Assembly (NCBI GenBank): GCA_027604005.1
Contig: JADGJT010000393.1
Location: 1 to 19,594, forward strand
Direction: 5' to 3'
Length of the DNA: 19,594 nt
DNA from: Dinochytrium kinnereticum
Taxonomy: Eukaryota > Chytridiomycota > Chytridiomycetes > Chytridiales > Chytridiaceae
A program made the position numbers and the translations under genes. The notes beneath the pieces are model-generated. The model saw nothing but the letters and a program-made list of their open reading frames with translations. It had not been told where the DNA came from and did not search any database. Below are positions 1 through 11,324 of this stretch, one piece after another (within the stretch, counting starts at the first letter, position 1; each line of letters starts with the position of its first letter).

Positions 1-109
1 AATCTAGTGTTTTTTTAACATACCGCCTTAATCTTTTTTTGGGTGTGTTTCCCCCCCCCCCCCCCCCCCTACGCATTCTGCATTTCTGTTACTTCTTTTC
101 TTTCTTCAG
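1..109 (+). other. 3' part of a FAB1 intron, with a C19 homopolymer
   Basis: No coding support. The stretch ends in a pyrimidine-rich run and a CAG acceptor at 107-109. It contains an uninterrupted run of 19 cytosines at 51-69. Confidence 0.6.
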
Positions 110-3100
110 CATCTCATGGATGCCCCGCTGTTCCTCGGCTCTCAGCTGCTAGTTGTCAAAACTTTGGCACTCATCCTTGCTGTCTTGTAATGCAGGAAAC
201 ACCCCAGGAAACGGGCGCGTTGTTAAAGGAAGCTATGGAAACTACATCTACGCAATCCCCATCACCACCAGCCACACAACCCCCATCTTCAGACTCCACG
301 CTTCCCTCTAAAGCCTCGGAACTGGGAGGAACTATCATACTGCGAGGTGTCATCGAAAGGGATGTTCGGATTCTCGAGCGCATTATGGATCTGATCACTT
401 TCACTGTTTGCAACTTGAAACTTGAAATGCATCTGTTTGGAGACCATTTCGTGGTCAGGCCCGAGACTGCGCGTTCGTTTTCATCAATCTCCTCTGCACC
501 GAATGGTTCTTCCAGTTTGCCTTCTGAGTTGAGGGACTCAACTTCCAATTCACCTGTCAGAATTTTGAGGCCAAAGAGCTTCCCATATGGTTTGTATAGC
601 GCCACTTACACGTTGTTATTGACGATCATCCTTTTTTCAAAAACTTTACCTTCCCAAAACTCATTTTAAGGATCCACGCCAAAGCGACCCTTTGTTCAAA
701 CGTTATGGTCGTGGGTGCGAGGTCCCACTACAATGGAAGAAGAAGACGACGAATCCGTTACCTTCTCCTCAGACTCACCCAACAATTCGACTCGCCGAAT
801 CGGATCCAACGCATTCTGGGCAGCTTCAAAAGCCGCATATCTTTCCTCCTCTTCCGATGCTCCCAAATCGCTACTCTTTTCCTCCGACTCGTCTTCTTCG
901 ACGCGATCGAATAGCATGGTCCAAATTGGACCCAATTCAGCTGGTCAGCAGCAGGCTATTGATGGGTCCAATCGATTTGAGAGGGCCATTCGACAGATTG
1001 AGGAGACTTGCATAAGTTGTTCGCCTGATGTGTTTTTGCCTGCTCCGTACCTCCTTCTTCGGTTGAGAGATGAGGAGTATAGGGAGAGGATGGATAGGGT
1101 GGAGAAAGTTGCCGCGATGATACAGGAGATTGGAAATTCCGCTCAGCAAGCCGCGTTGGTTGGAAGGGTGACGGGAGATGGTTGGTTTTTCGTTAGCGTC
1201 ATTTATTTAAAGTTTATGTTGGTTTCGGTGTTTATTAGCTTTTATGTTTTTTAAATCATTTCCGAGATCGAATCTTGCCGCTCCCTCTCTCCTTACTTTT
1301 GTTTTTGACTCAAAAAATTTTAGTCTCCCTATCACCAAGTAAACCCGATACGTTACAGGGAAGCCCTCCACTTCACAAGCGATACCTCGGGGTGCGCAAT
1401 GGGTCTAGCCAGGCCAGCAAGATCTCTGTCGACTCGAAAACAGGTCTTCAGTACTACATGACAAACAACAACAGCATCGTCGGTATCGTTCGGCATCAAA
1501 GCATCACATTTTCGTACTCTTTTTACTGGTCCCCGAATTCTGCCATCCCATGTCAACCTCCCAAGATTTTAACTGTAGAGTATTATCAGAAATCGGGAGA
1601 GTATGAGGATAAGACTCTTGGGGAGTACGTTGAGTTGCTTTGTTCGAACAGCCGAGGATTGTGCCCTGATCTTGGATGTGGGAAGGCTATAGCTGGTCAT
1701 GTTATCACTTACACTCATAACAAGTCAAGAATCTCAGTGAAAGTGGAGGACTGTCCTTCAGAGTTTGGACCCGTCCCGGATGAGAGGGGTATATACACTT
1801 GGACGGTGTGCGTGGAATGTATGGCGAGAACGGAAGTGGTGCCGTTGTCGGATGCTTCTTGGTATTTCTCGTTTGCAAAGTACCTTGAACTTCTCTGTTA
1901 CAGCCCGCAGTTTGTGCCTACGAATCTTTGTTCGCATACAGGGCAGCGATCGACGCCGAGACGTCACTTTAGGCGGGGATCACGTGTTGTTGTTATTTCG
2001 TATGAGTCGATTGATCTTTTTGAGATGAGGGTGCCAAAGATTCAGGTCATGCCTGAGCATCTTCTTCCAGAAAGGATTCGTCCTCCCTTGCCATTGAAGA
2101 GCGCCTACCCCACCCCAGGATCTTCGCCGCCCTTATCCGGCCTAGGTGAAGAGAACGTATCGCGTCCGTCAAGCGGGACCAGCAGTACCTTGGTGGCTCC
2201 ATCGACGTCACGTATAGGTGCCGTCACTCCCGACCTGGCGGCATTAGGCGCAACTCTCTTGAACGGCCTCTACCAGACCTCCGCCACAGCCTCCTCCGCC
2301 ATCCTCACCTCCCGCAGTTCCTCCCCAGAACCTTCTACGCAACCGTCCTCCTCTTCTATGCTCCTCCTTCATGATGACGGGACCCAAAATCCGCTATTTG
2401 TAGGAATATCTGCCTCCCCGCCTCTTGATCGCCCCTTCCCGTTTGGCCTAGACGTGGCGGCTGAACGTATGCTGGACGCCACCCGACTCGACATTCTCTA
2501 TTTTTATGGATCACTCAAGGACCATCTTCACGCTTTGGAAGTTGCCACTGGGGCTGAAGCTGTTGCGAAGAATTGTGGGACACCAGATCAAGTTCGGTGC
2601 CAGCTGGCTCTGGATGAGATGGGACGACGGTATCGGGAGGAGGAGGAGGCGTTGTATGGACTGGTGAGGACTTTTTCGGTGAGACCGGATCGTCTGAATA
2701 ATGTGAGGAGAGCTATTGCGGAACGAGCCAGAGCTGCTGCCAGCAGTCTGGAGATGTGGCAGAAGTTGCATGCACCCACTTGCAGAATCCAGCCGGCTTG
2801 GTTTTTTCCAGAATATAGCAGGTGGGTGAAGAATATTGGGGTGAATCTATTTTCTCGTTTGTGTTTTTCGAAATATTCCTTGCCTGCTGTTTTTGCCTGC
2901 ATCCTGCCCTGAGATATTCCCGTCTTTTCTTTCTGTTTCTGCTTGCTTTCCCCCTCGGCTGGGGCATTCCTTTTTCCGCGTTGTGGATTTTGAAATTGGG
3001 TGGATGATTGGGCTCGCTCGTGCAACCTTGGGTATTTTCCCGCTGCTCTCTCTGCGCAAATGAAACTAACTGGAGCACAACGAACCCATAAAAGAAAAAA

Positions 3101-5201
3101 ACGCGACTTGAGGGCCCCACCTGCGCTAATTTTCGCTAACCTTTTTTAATTCACTGTGCTTTCCCCCCACATCCTGCGTTATCACCGCCCCCGTAACTCA
3201 ACAGCCTGAAAACGTGTCACATCTACCCCGACTCGTTTGTGATTGTGCGCGAGGATGAGCCAACATCCATCCTGGCCTTTGCTCTCACGTGGGTTTCCCT
3301 CCTTTTCCGTTTTCTTGTGGTTGTTTTTTTCGTCTCTGGGGGGTAGTCCTTATCGCCAACGCTCTTGTGGGGTTCAGAGGACGTGCTCAGCGTGTTTGTT
3401 TGTGTGGTGATCGTGCGCGCGCCCCCCGCCCCAAGCCACCTGTGAATTTTCTTGCGCGTTATCGCTAACACGCAAGCATTCATTCACCCACTACCACAGG
3501 TCAAAGGAGTATCTTGATGAAGTCGCCAAGATGGAACGCGAACGCCGGTCCTCCGAAGAATCCTGGAACGACTCTTCGACTCCTGCTGGCGGTGCATCGT
3601 CCCCGGGAGGTCAGGGATCGGGGTCTCCGACACTCAGTGCTGCTAACACGGGTGTGCAGGCTGCTGGAGCTGCGGCATTGGCGGTTGCTCAGGCGGCCGC
3701 CGCCGCAGCAGATTTGGCGAGATGGGAGGCACAGGAGGAGTATCGGGTTAGGGTAAGGATGTTTTCGCATGAGCAGGGGAGCCCGACGCATAAACCGCAT
3801 ATTAAGCTTCGTGAGTTGTTTTTAGCTGGTTTTTTTTTTTTTTTTTTTGGTTTCATTTCATTATTAAACTTTTTTTTTCCGTCTGGGAAATAGGCTTTGC
3901 GGAAGGGAAGTCGAACTTTGTTTGTACAGTTTATTATGCCGAGGAGTTTGAGAACTTGAGACGGAGGTGCAACGTTACTGGACCGTATGTGCAGTCTCTG
4001 TTGAGATGTTCCGCTTGGAATGCTAGTGGAGGAAAGAGTCGGGCTGTTTTCTTTAAGACACATGGTAAAGACCTTTTGTGGCCTTTTTTTTCATTTTTTC
4101 TTCATAAACCAACACCGACTTATTTTCTCTTTCGTGACAATGCGATAATAGACGACCAACTTGTAATTAAGCAGCTCGCGTCCAATTGGACCTTAGTGGA
4201 AAAGGACGCGCTTTTGAAGTTCGCTCCTCTTTATTTCAACTACATGAACAACTCGGATAAGAACCCAACCGTTCTTGCAAAGATTTTCGGCTTCTACACC
4301 ATCAAGCAAAAGAATCTTGTCACAGGAGTAACGACCGAGCTCGACGTTCTGGTTATGGATCACCTATTTGCAAATGTCAAGATGTCACGGGTGGGTGAAG
4401 CAACTTTAGCAGAATATTTTTCTCTATCATTTCTAACGTTTTCATAGAAATTCGATCTCAAAGGTGTTTCCGATCGTCACTCTGTTTCCAAGCGAACATC
4501 ATCGTCTGGCTCAAATGATGACGCCGAGGTTGGATGGGATGGAGATTGGGTGGATGGACGGTATAGATCATTGCTGATGCTTCATGGGCATAGCAAGAAG
4601 ATTATCCAGGACTCGATAAAAAATGACACGATGTTTTTGGCGAGCGCAAATGTGATGGATTATTCCCTCCTTGTTGGGGTGAATGATGAGAAGAAAGAGT
4701 TGATTGTTGGGATTGTTGGTGGGTTTTTTGTTGAGAATATTCCGCTTTTGGTCTTTTTCTTTATTTTCTTTTTTGGGGTTTGACGCACTTTGCTGGGTTA
4801 GCTGCTCTCGTGTTGATTTTTTTTTTTTTTGTTAATTTTAGATTTTATTGGGCCTTACACTTGGTACAAACGAATCGAGAATCGCGGAAAGACGACCTTG
4901 AGAGGTCGGGAGTGCACGGTCCTGCCTCCCGATCAGTATGGCGAGAGATTTAGGAAGGCAATGGATCAGTACTTTTTAATGGTTCCAGGTAAGGCTTTCT
5001 TTTCCTCTTTTCTCAGCAGTACTCTCTTCTCGGTCCAATTTTCGTTTTGGTTATCTACTTCGTATCGCTTTGATGTGCAATGTTTTCACCTCTTTTTCTA
5101 ATTTTTTTAAAGATAAATGGATAAAGATACCCGGACAAGATAACAATACCAATGGAGGATCCACCTCCAAGCCTAATAAGCGGCTGCCTCCTGTTCTTTA
5201 A
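110..5201 (+). CDS. FAB1: Fab1/PIKfyve-type 1-phosphatidylinositol-3-phosphate 5-kinase, 3' part (5' end outside window)
   Basis: Makes PI(3,5)P2 from PI3P on endosomal and vacuolar membranes (family knowledge). Exons: 110-589, 671-1180, 1324-2821, 3500-3810, 3894-4064, 4152-4390, 4448-4718, 4842-4988, 5113-5201; joined they give 1237 codons with all phases matching. In order: the end of the CCT/chaperonin-like domain (GGTIILRG, then NLKLEMHLFGDHF); the Cys-rich CCR region (HQSITFSYSFYW, PPKILTVEYY, GIYTWTVCVECMARTE, DASWYFSFAKYLELL); a Ser/Pro-rich linker; and a full PIP-kinase domain. Kinase motifs include HIKLRFAEGKSNFVCTVYYA, the ATP lysine in LVIKQLASNW, FDLKG, MDYSLLVG, GIVDFIGPYTW and RKAMDQYFLMVPDKW. 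The usual Ser after DLKG is Val here. FYVE and the start of the CCT domain would lie left of position 1. The exact 5' border at 110 is the least certain. The gene converges on the minus-strand gene ending at 5795. Confidence 0.93.
2822..3499 (+). other. Unusually long FAB1 intron (678 bp)
   Basis: The intron begins GTGGGT at 2822 and ends CACAG at 3499. Joining its flanks gives an uninterrupted frame (YSR then SKEYLDEVAKMERER) in the linker before the kinase domain. The frame entering it hits a stop at 2910-2912. The other introns of this gene are 57-143 bp. I see no conserved coding segment inside. It is pyrimidine-rich on the plus strand; open frames on the minus strand have no recognisable motifs. 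Confidence 0.7.
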
Positions 5202-5794
5202 ATATGATTTTCTTTCTGATATCGTGGTTTGTTTGTTTGCTGTTTTTCGATCTTTTTTCTATTATTTTCAATCTTCCATAGCGCTTCCGTTACGAATATG
5301 CTGTTTTTTATTTTTCCTCTTTTTGAATCGTAATTCGTAATCTCAATTATGAGTGTTGTATCTTTTTGCTTGCTTTCTGTTTTGTTTGTGTTGAATTTGA
5401 TGTTAAGAGGTTAAGGATGTGTGGCGAGGGCTGACTCTTTGCTGTTGTTATTCTTTTCTGCTATGTTTTGCTTCTGATGAGGATAGGGACTCGTATTGTG
5501 ATTTCCTTTTATTGAGTTTGTATTTGTGTATATGTATCAGGTGCATTAATGATATTGAATATATTTGTTTTGTCCAAGACTGTTGTTTCTTTTATTGACG
5601 TCAAGACGAATGCGATATGAGATGGATATCATAAATATATCAATAGTATTTGAATTCTTGAGTTTCTGTTTCACGTAAGATTGAAGGAACAGCATCGCTT
5701 TATTCCCTTGCTTTTGGCGTCTGGCGTCAAGTAACCATTGCAAGTGAAGAAAAAAATAAATCATTCCATGCGCAATATCCGCGCTATCCAAACT
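5202..5794. other. Convergent 3' intergenic region between FAB1 and the polyproline gene
   Basis: 593 bp, T-rich on the plus strand, with no convincing open frame. It should hold the 3' UTRs of both genes. A minus-strand AATAAA lies at 5699-5704, and a plus-strand AATAAA at 5755-5760 is far from the FAB1 stop. No other structure was seen. Confidence 0.6.
5699..5704 (-). terminator. Candidate polyadenylation signal of the polyproline gene
   Basis: AATAAA on the minus strand, about 90 nt downstream of the stop codon at 5795-5797. The spacing is reasonable for a fungal 3' UTR. Inference only. Confidence 0.4.
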
Positions 5795-8700
5795 TTACTT
5801 CTTCCTACGTGCCTTCGTCCTCGGCGACACCGAAAACGGCGATCCAGAAGGAGGAGAAGGATTCATCCCCGACGGCGGTGGTGGTGGTGGTCTCCTCATC
5901 GGCATTCCAACTCCAACTTCAACCTCATCTTCACCCACCTTCCTCGCCCCACTTGTCATCGGAGGTGGAGGTGGCGGCCTCCTCCTCCCACTCCGTCCAC
6001 TCCCCACACTCTCCTCACTGCTCCTTCTCTCCCCGACCCCCCCACTCTTGTCCGACGCAAAACTCGGCCGACCCTCAACCTCCTCCCCGCCGTTTTCCGT
6101 AAACGGTTTAGGTGAAAGAGCGCGCAACTCCGTCCCCAAAATATTAATCGACACAGGTCTTAAAGACGTCATGGATCCTGTTGCTGTCGCCGTCTTTCCG
6201 TTCCGTCTGGCCTCCAACGCAGCCATCAACGACCCTGGGGCGGCTGTTAGGAGGATAGAGTCGGAATCCTTTTTGGGGAGGCTTTGTGGGGACGGTGGTG
6301 GAGCGTCGCTTAGTGATTCAGGAGTGTTGGGTTGGGTTGCTGTGGAAGGGTTTTGGTTGAGTGGCGGGGTGTAGATTTCGGAAGGAGTACCGATTGAGTA
6401 GGCTTTCGGGGGCCGAGGAGATGGTGAGGGAGGGATTGAAGTTGGGGGTGAAGGATGGGAAATGGCTGGGTTTTGGGGCGGGGGTGGGGGTGGGCCCTTC
6501 TGCGCGGTTTTCGATGGATAGGGAGATACTTCGTTGGGACTTGTGTGGCTTGCTTGCTGTGAGTTGGTGTTTATGCCGCCTGCCAGATGGTACGACTGTT
6601 CTGAGTCAAGTGCAACGGGGTTACCTATAGCAAAAGGCACGTATTCTTTTTTCGCGGCGGTGATAGCGTTGAGGGTTGATGGGATTGGGGGTAGGGAGAC
6701 GCGTGGTTTTAGACTTATGTTCGAGGATTGGTCTTGAGGAGGTCCTGGTGGTGGTTTGGGGGCTGACACGTCGGTGCTGGCGTCGTTTGTTGATGCTCTT
6801 CTTGAGACAACGCCTAAACCAACATTGTGAGTTAAAGAATAACGTCAGAGAAGACTGATATTATATGTAGAAAATCTATTTACCTTGCAACGCCACGTGA
6901 TCCGCGTTGCTCGTCCTTGAATTGCGTCTCGCATGCGACCCCTCTGTCAGAGATACCCTTCGCCTTTGAATCGACTCCACTCCCTCCGCACCACCGTTAA
7001 CCGAATTTGGGTGAGGTAAAGCCGTCTCAATCTCCCTTGAGGTATCAGCCATCGATGTCGAATGCCGTCTGGCACCTACAACATTGTCACTCAATTCGGC
7101 CAAGACCTCACGACCTTGTGAATCGGACTTGATGGCGTTATGATAACTTCCTCTTGTTGAGCCTTGAAACGATTGACGTCGGGGAGGAGGTTGGGGTGGG
7201 TAACGGCCAATTCGAGAGACTTGGTCAGTGGAACTGATAAAATGATGGTTGGGTCGTGATGGTGAGATGGAGTCTGATTCGGAGGGTTGCTCCAACATTC
7301 TGTTCATTGGGTGACTTAAAGATGAGATGCTCGGAGCCACAATGAAACCTTTTTGGGTGTCGGTGCGTATGAAGGGGTTAGGGTTGTTTTGAGAAATCAC
7401 GGAGGGGATCGTGTCTCTGGATGCTCGAGAACCTTGGGAAACGATGAAGGTGATGGGGGACTGATCGAGTGCGAGACGGGGATCGACTGTTGGGATGAGC
7501 CCTTCGTAGGATGGAGGCCATTGATGTGCACCAGGTGTAGATGGTAGGATTTTTTGAAACGATGAGGTGACAGAATGGTAGTTTCCACCAATTTCACAAA
7601 GACATCCCTTAAGGTTTGTCCACATCTCCATCTGAACTCTCGCCAATCCCGATTTCCGAAACGCCCGGTTATCAGACAAAAGCCTGTTGAGTCGATATCG
7701 GTCCGTCTCCAGCTGATGAGCAAGTTTCATGGTTTTCGATGCATGCTTCTTAAGCGGAATCTCTTCCCCGTTTGATTGCAGAGGTGCGGTACGTTTTGAG
7801 AGACCTTTTCGGTGAGTATACTTGGACTTGCTGCTGGCGACTGCAATATTTTTGATCTTTTTGATGGCATCTTCTTCACGATATCGGACTTGGAAGAGGG
7901 TTTTTGTGAAATTAACGAGAGCGTCGTAGGCTGCTAGAGTTGGGCCTTTCAGTTGAGTAGATCCGATGGTATCGGGGTGGGAGGAGTGATATTGGAGTAT
8001 GGAGAGCCAGGATTCAAGAATAGTGAGGTATAGCGGTCGTTCGATGTTTTGGCGTTGGCGGGATGTTTGGTCTTCTATGGTGACGAAGAAAGTCTGTATG
8101 AACTCTTAACATTAGCTCAGGCGGGATCAAAGGCGTAAAATAAAAATAAAAAACATTAAAGTAGTAAATTATGCTTGCAAAGACCTTGTTATCCTTAAGC
8201 CATTCCAAACAGGTTTTGACATGGGCTCTCTCCAAATCCTTCATTTCCTGCCAAAGCACTACCGCACGATCAGCTATAACACACCATCTCCTCAATAATT
8301 TAAGCCTCCTCTTGCTTGTCGAAACATCCATATCAGTTGACCCAAAGCCTCCCCCACCACCACCGTCACTCCTCTCCTGCTGGTCAATCTGAACAGACGA
8401 AATATCCCCAACTATCCACCCAGCATCCACTCCCGCGGCTCTCATCCTGGCAAACACATCTGCAGCTTTAGTCCACATGGTTCCATAAGAGTTAAGAACG
8501 TCAGCGAGGGAGAGAGGAAGTCGCGCAGCCTTTGCCCGATCCAGTCTGTCGCGACGGGAAGTGACGACTTTTATGGATTCCTTAACATCCAGGTGAGCTC
8601 GGGCCTCCGCCCGGACATCAAGATGAGCCTCGAGGGACTCGGCGCTGTCGTCTTCGGGGGTCACGATAGATTCTCTACGCTTTGCTGCGAATAGCGTCAT

Positions 8701-9403
8701 GAATGCGCCTGAATGCCGCCTGGCTCTTGATGATGTGGATAGGTTGGAGGATCCAGAAGGGGTTTCGTTGATCCTTGTGGCTCTCCGACCAGTTTTTTGA
8801 CGCACGGCGAGAAGGATACTGTGGGCTTCTGCACATTTTTTTATGGAATCGTGGTGCTCGCGTTGGAGGGCGAATAGGTCGGAGAGAAGGATAAGGTGGT
8901 CATCGAGGGAAGTGAGGAAGACTCGGGCTATGACTGATAGTTCGGTGAGATGGAGAGAAAACTTTTTAAACACATCGGCAAAGTGAGCGTCGTGTTCGTC
9001 CTTCAAAGAATGCGTTGAAAAGAGGATGAATTGAGTTTAGATTCTGGATAGAGTAAGAAAGGCGAGGCATTCCCCATCCCACCCTTTTGATGCAAGAGCC
9101 CACATCAATCGAGGGACATAAACAAGCATAGCTTGATAAGGATATGGCTAGCTTAGAGTGCTCGCTTCGCTCGCCTCCAACACAAATTGAAATGTAGAAA
9201 ACCTGGCGAATGAACACATTCACCGATCAACCAACCTCTGCCCAAAGAGCTCCAATAAAACCACTCTTCTCCAAAGCATCCAGGAACTCAGCAAAAGACG
9301 AACGCCAGCGCTCGCCGTTGTGGATAGCCTTGATGGCACGCCTCTTGATGAGCTTTGACTCTGCAACCTCTGACGACTGTGGGACTGAAGCGCTGCAGCC
9401 CAT
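5795..9403 (-). CDS. Lipidation-motif, helical (possibly BAR-like) protein with polyproline tail
   Basis: Exons in transcription order: 9403-9236, 9000-8185, 8093-6884, 6813-5795 (1070 residues, phases consistent). An in-frame TGA nine bases before the ATG fixes the start. The protein opens MGCSASVPQ, which fits N-myristoylation at Gly2 and palmitoylation at Cys3. Residues about 15-520 are charged and mostly helical, with recurrent Glu/Lys/Leu patterns (SSFAEFLDALEKSGFIGALW, RWCVIADRAVVLWQEMKDLE, LESWLSILQYHSS). A low-complexity insert lies around 140-190. This resembles BAR/F-BAR-type scaffolds in pattern only; I do not recognise a family signature. The rest is disordered and Ser/Pro-rich, with hexaproline runs near residues 839, 1011 and 1040. 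The last two follow Arg pairs, giving SH3-type RxxPxxP and possible profilin sites. It ends in a basic KARRKK. A membrane-to-actin adaptor is plausible but unproven. It is divergent from the hydrolase gene. Confidence 0.8.
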
Positions 9404-9446
9404 CTCTCTTCAGAGGGAGGCAATCGCGGATGATGCAGGATGACTC

Positions 9447-9475
9447 GGGAAGGGAAGGGAAGGGAAGGGAAGGGG
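9447..9475 (+). repeat. GGGAA pentanucleotide microsatellite (G-quadruplex-capable)
   Basis: Five tandem GGGAA units followed by GGGG: G-runs of at least three separated by AA. This matches the canonical four-run quadruplex pattern. It lies about 45 bp upstream of the polyproline gene's ATG. Confidence 0.85.
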
Positions 9476-9567
9476 ATAGAGTGGGGTGCAGTGGATTGGA
9501 TTGTAGTGAAGTGGATTGGAGTGAAGGGGAGGGGCGATGCGGTTGGAGGATGGATGCGATGCGGACG

Positions 9568-9612
9568 CCGTCGTCGTCGTCGTCCTCCTCCCTCCTCCCT
9601 CGTCGTCGTCGT
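9568..9612. repeat. CGT/CCT trinucleotide tract
   Basis: (CGT)n, then CCTCCTCC-type repeats, then (CGT)n again, lying between the two divergent genes. A simple-sequence tract with no coding role seen. Confidence 0.75.
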
Positions 9613-9790
9613 TGATGCCTGTTGACAATCTGTCTGGCGCAATTGAATTGTCAGGCGTCAATTTGTCGGGTGAATTCGTCAACAACAAGCAGCTCAGCAC
9701 CTGACTGATGGACACAGACTGCTGCTGTTGCTGCTGGAGAGGGTCGACTGAATTTCATTCACTCTTCGCCTCACGCCGTCCCTCGCCGTC

Positions 9791-11209
9791 ATGAAGGCTC
9801 GGTGAGTGCATCGCTGGAGGCGGACGAGGGATTCCGCGCTGTGCTAACCATTGCATCCTGCTGCGCAGACGAACGCTCATTCTCCTGGCCGCGATCGTCC
9901 TTGGCTTCCGCAATCGCAGATCAGTCCCTGGCCTTGCCATCTACCTCCTCTGCTACTCTCTCCCCAGATCCCTCGTCCTCAAGCTCTACCAAACCTATGC
10001 ATTTCCCTTCCTCAGATCGCAAAAGCTCATCACATCATCACCATCCCGTGCACTGACGACTCAGGATGTCTTCACGGTTGCTTTCATTCATGCGCTTTCC
10101 TGGTTTGTTGGAAGCGCTCCGCCGGAGACTTTGAAGGGATCGATGGAGGCCTCGTCGCTGATTCAGTTGGCGGTGGCGAAGGGTCTTGAGGGGATCAAGA
10201 CTTTGCATGTTAAGACTTCAAGCGGGGCTGATCGGGGCGCTGTTGAGGGGCTCTGGATCTCTGAAAAAGTCGATGACGTGCCGCTTGGGGGTCAGGATGT
10301 TGAAAAGAGGCATGTGCTCCTCTATTTTCATGGTGAGACTACTCGCTTACCGCATATTCTTGGTTATTTGAGCATCATTTAACTCTCTCTATATGGCGAT
10401 TGCTAGGTGGAGGCTACAACGTCAACAACGCCACTTCCTTTATCGATCATCATGCTCGTCTCATCAAGGTCTACAATGAAAAATCCGCCGCCTCAGGGTC
10501 GTCTCGGCGTCTTGTCGTCTTCTCCCTCGAATACCCTCTCGCCCCAGAGCATAGGTACCCCGCCGCCATCCACTCATCCATCGATGCCCTTAAATGGCTT
10601 GTGAATGAGGTCGGGGTCCCCTCTATTACAATCGGCGGTGACTCTGCCGGAGGCAACTTGGCCATCAACCTTCTGAACAGGGTCAATTTGGATGCGTCGC
10701 TGGCGGCGTGCAGGGGTAAGATCTCCGCTTCGATGTTGTTCAGCCCCTGGGTTGATTTAAGCACCACGACCGTTCGACAAGGTTTTGAGTCTGGGGATTA
10801 TCTGACGGACACTTTGTCAAGGAGTTGGGGAAGCAATTATGCTGGGGGGCTGTCGTTGGTGGATAAGAGGGTTTCGCCGCTGTTTTTGGGTGAAGGCGAG
10901 ATGACGGTTGCCGAGAAGGGGACTTTTGTGTCGTATGGAGATATTGAGAAGCTTACTCCAGCCATTGAATTGTTTTTGGGGAAGTTGGAGAAGCTGGGGA
11001 CCAAGAATCTTGTGGTTCATAAGGGCGAGGCAATGCCGCATGATTTTAAGTAAGTTTATATTGACGATTACGTTAGAAGTCTAACATTTATCTTTGTTTC
11101 TCTCTGTTTTAAAAGCCTTGTTCTTCTTCTTGCTGTTGGCAGCCAAGGCCGAGCCAAGGCTCTTGCAGCCATAGATGATGCGGCGAAGTTCCTCCTCAGC
11201 GTGGAGTGA
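9791..11209 (+). CDS. Membrane-anchored alpha/beta hydrolase (HSL family, Say1-like esterase)
   Basis: Exons: 9791-9801, 9869-10332, 10407-11049, 11143-11209; 394 residues. The first exon codes only MKA plus part of an Arg codon; its intron has a consensus branch site (GCTAAC) and GTGAGT donor. Basic MKARR plus a hydrophobic stretch (TLILLAAIVLGF) is a likely signal anchor, and a second hydrophobic segment follows. The fold motifs are complete: oxyanion HGGGY (158-162, split by intron 2), LEYPLAPEHRYPAA, nucleophile Ser238 in GDSAGG, Asp337 in YGDIEKL, and His370 in MPHDF. This is hormone-sensitive-lipase-type architecture; an N-terminal anchor recalls fungal steryl deacetylase Say1, an ER enzyme. 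The substrate cannot be read from sequence; arylformamidase or another carboxylesterase is possible. It is followed in tandem by the aminotransferase gene. Confidence 0.92.
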
Positions 11210-11318
11210 ACAAGCTCCGCATCAATCCGTTCTTCTCATCTTATCGCCTTTGTTGCTTTTGAGTTTTATCGTCCCCTTTGCCATGAATTTACGATCCTTG
11301 CTTTATATTTCTGATTTC

Positions 11319-11324
11319 AATAAA
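11319..11324 (+). terminator. Candidate polyadenylation signal of the hydrolase gene
   Basis: AATAAA, 110 nt after the hydrolase stop and about 95 nt before the next start codon. Spacing fits a 3' end here; function is inferred. Confidence 0.5.

Larger units (their letters stand above)
9404..9790. promoter_or_regulatory. Divergent promoter region with simple repeats and a G-quadruplex motif
   Basis: 387 bp between the start codons of the minus-strand polyproline gene and the plus-strand hydrolase, so it should hold both promoters. It contains GGGAA repeats (9447-9471), loosely repeated GTGGATTGGA-like units (9481-9530), CGT/CCT triplets (9568-9612) and CTG/TTG triplets (9721-9735). No TATA box was recognised. 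The position comes from the gene models; promoter function is inferred. Confidence 0.55.

Noticed and set aside
2588..3120. Minus-strand frames overlapping FAB1 exon 3 and the long intron
   Set aside because: They are antisense to a conserved exon and have no recognisable domain.
5738..6115. Plus-strand open frame rich in Arg and Pro
   Set aside because: It is the shadow of the polyproline tail coded on the minus strand; its composition follows from CCN/GGN codons and it has no motif.
9220..9642. Minus-strand frame covering the first exon of the polyproline gene and its promoter
   Set aside because: It is in another frame, made of triplet repeats (Arg, Thr, Pro runs). The MGCS frame splices cleanly to the next exon and has a stop just upstream.
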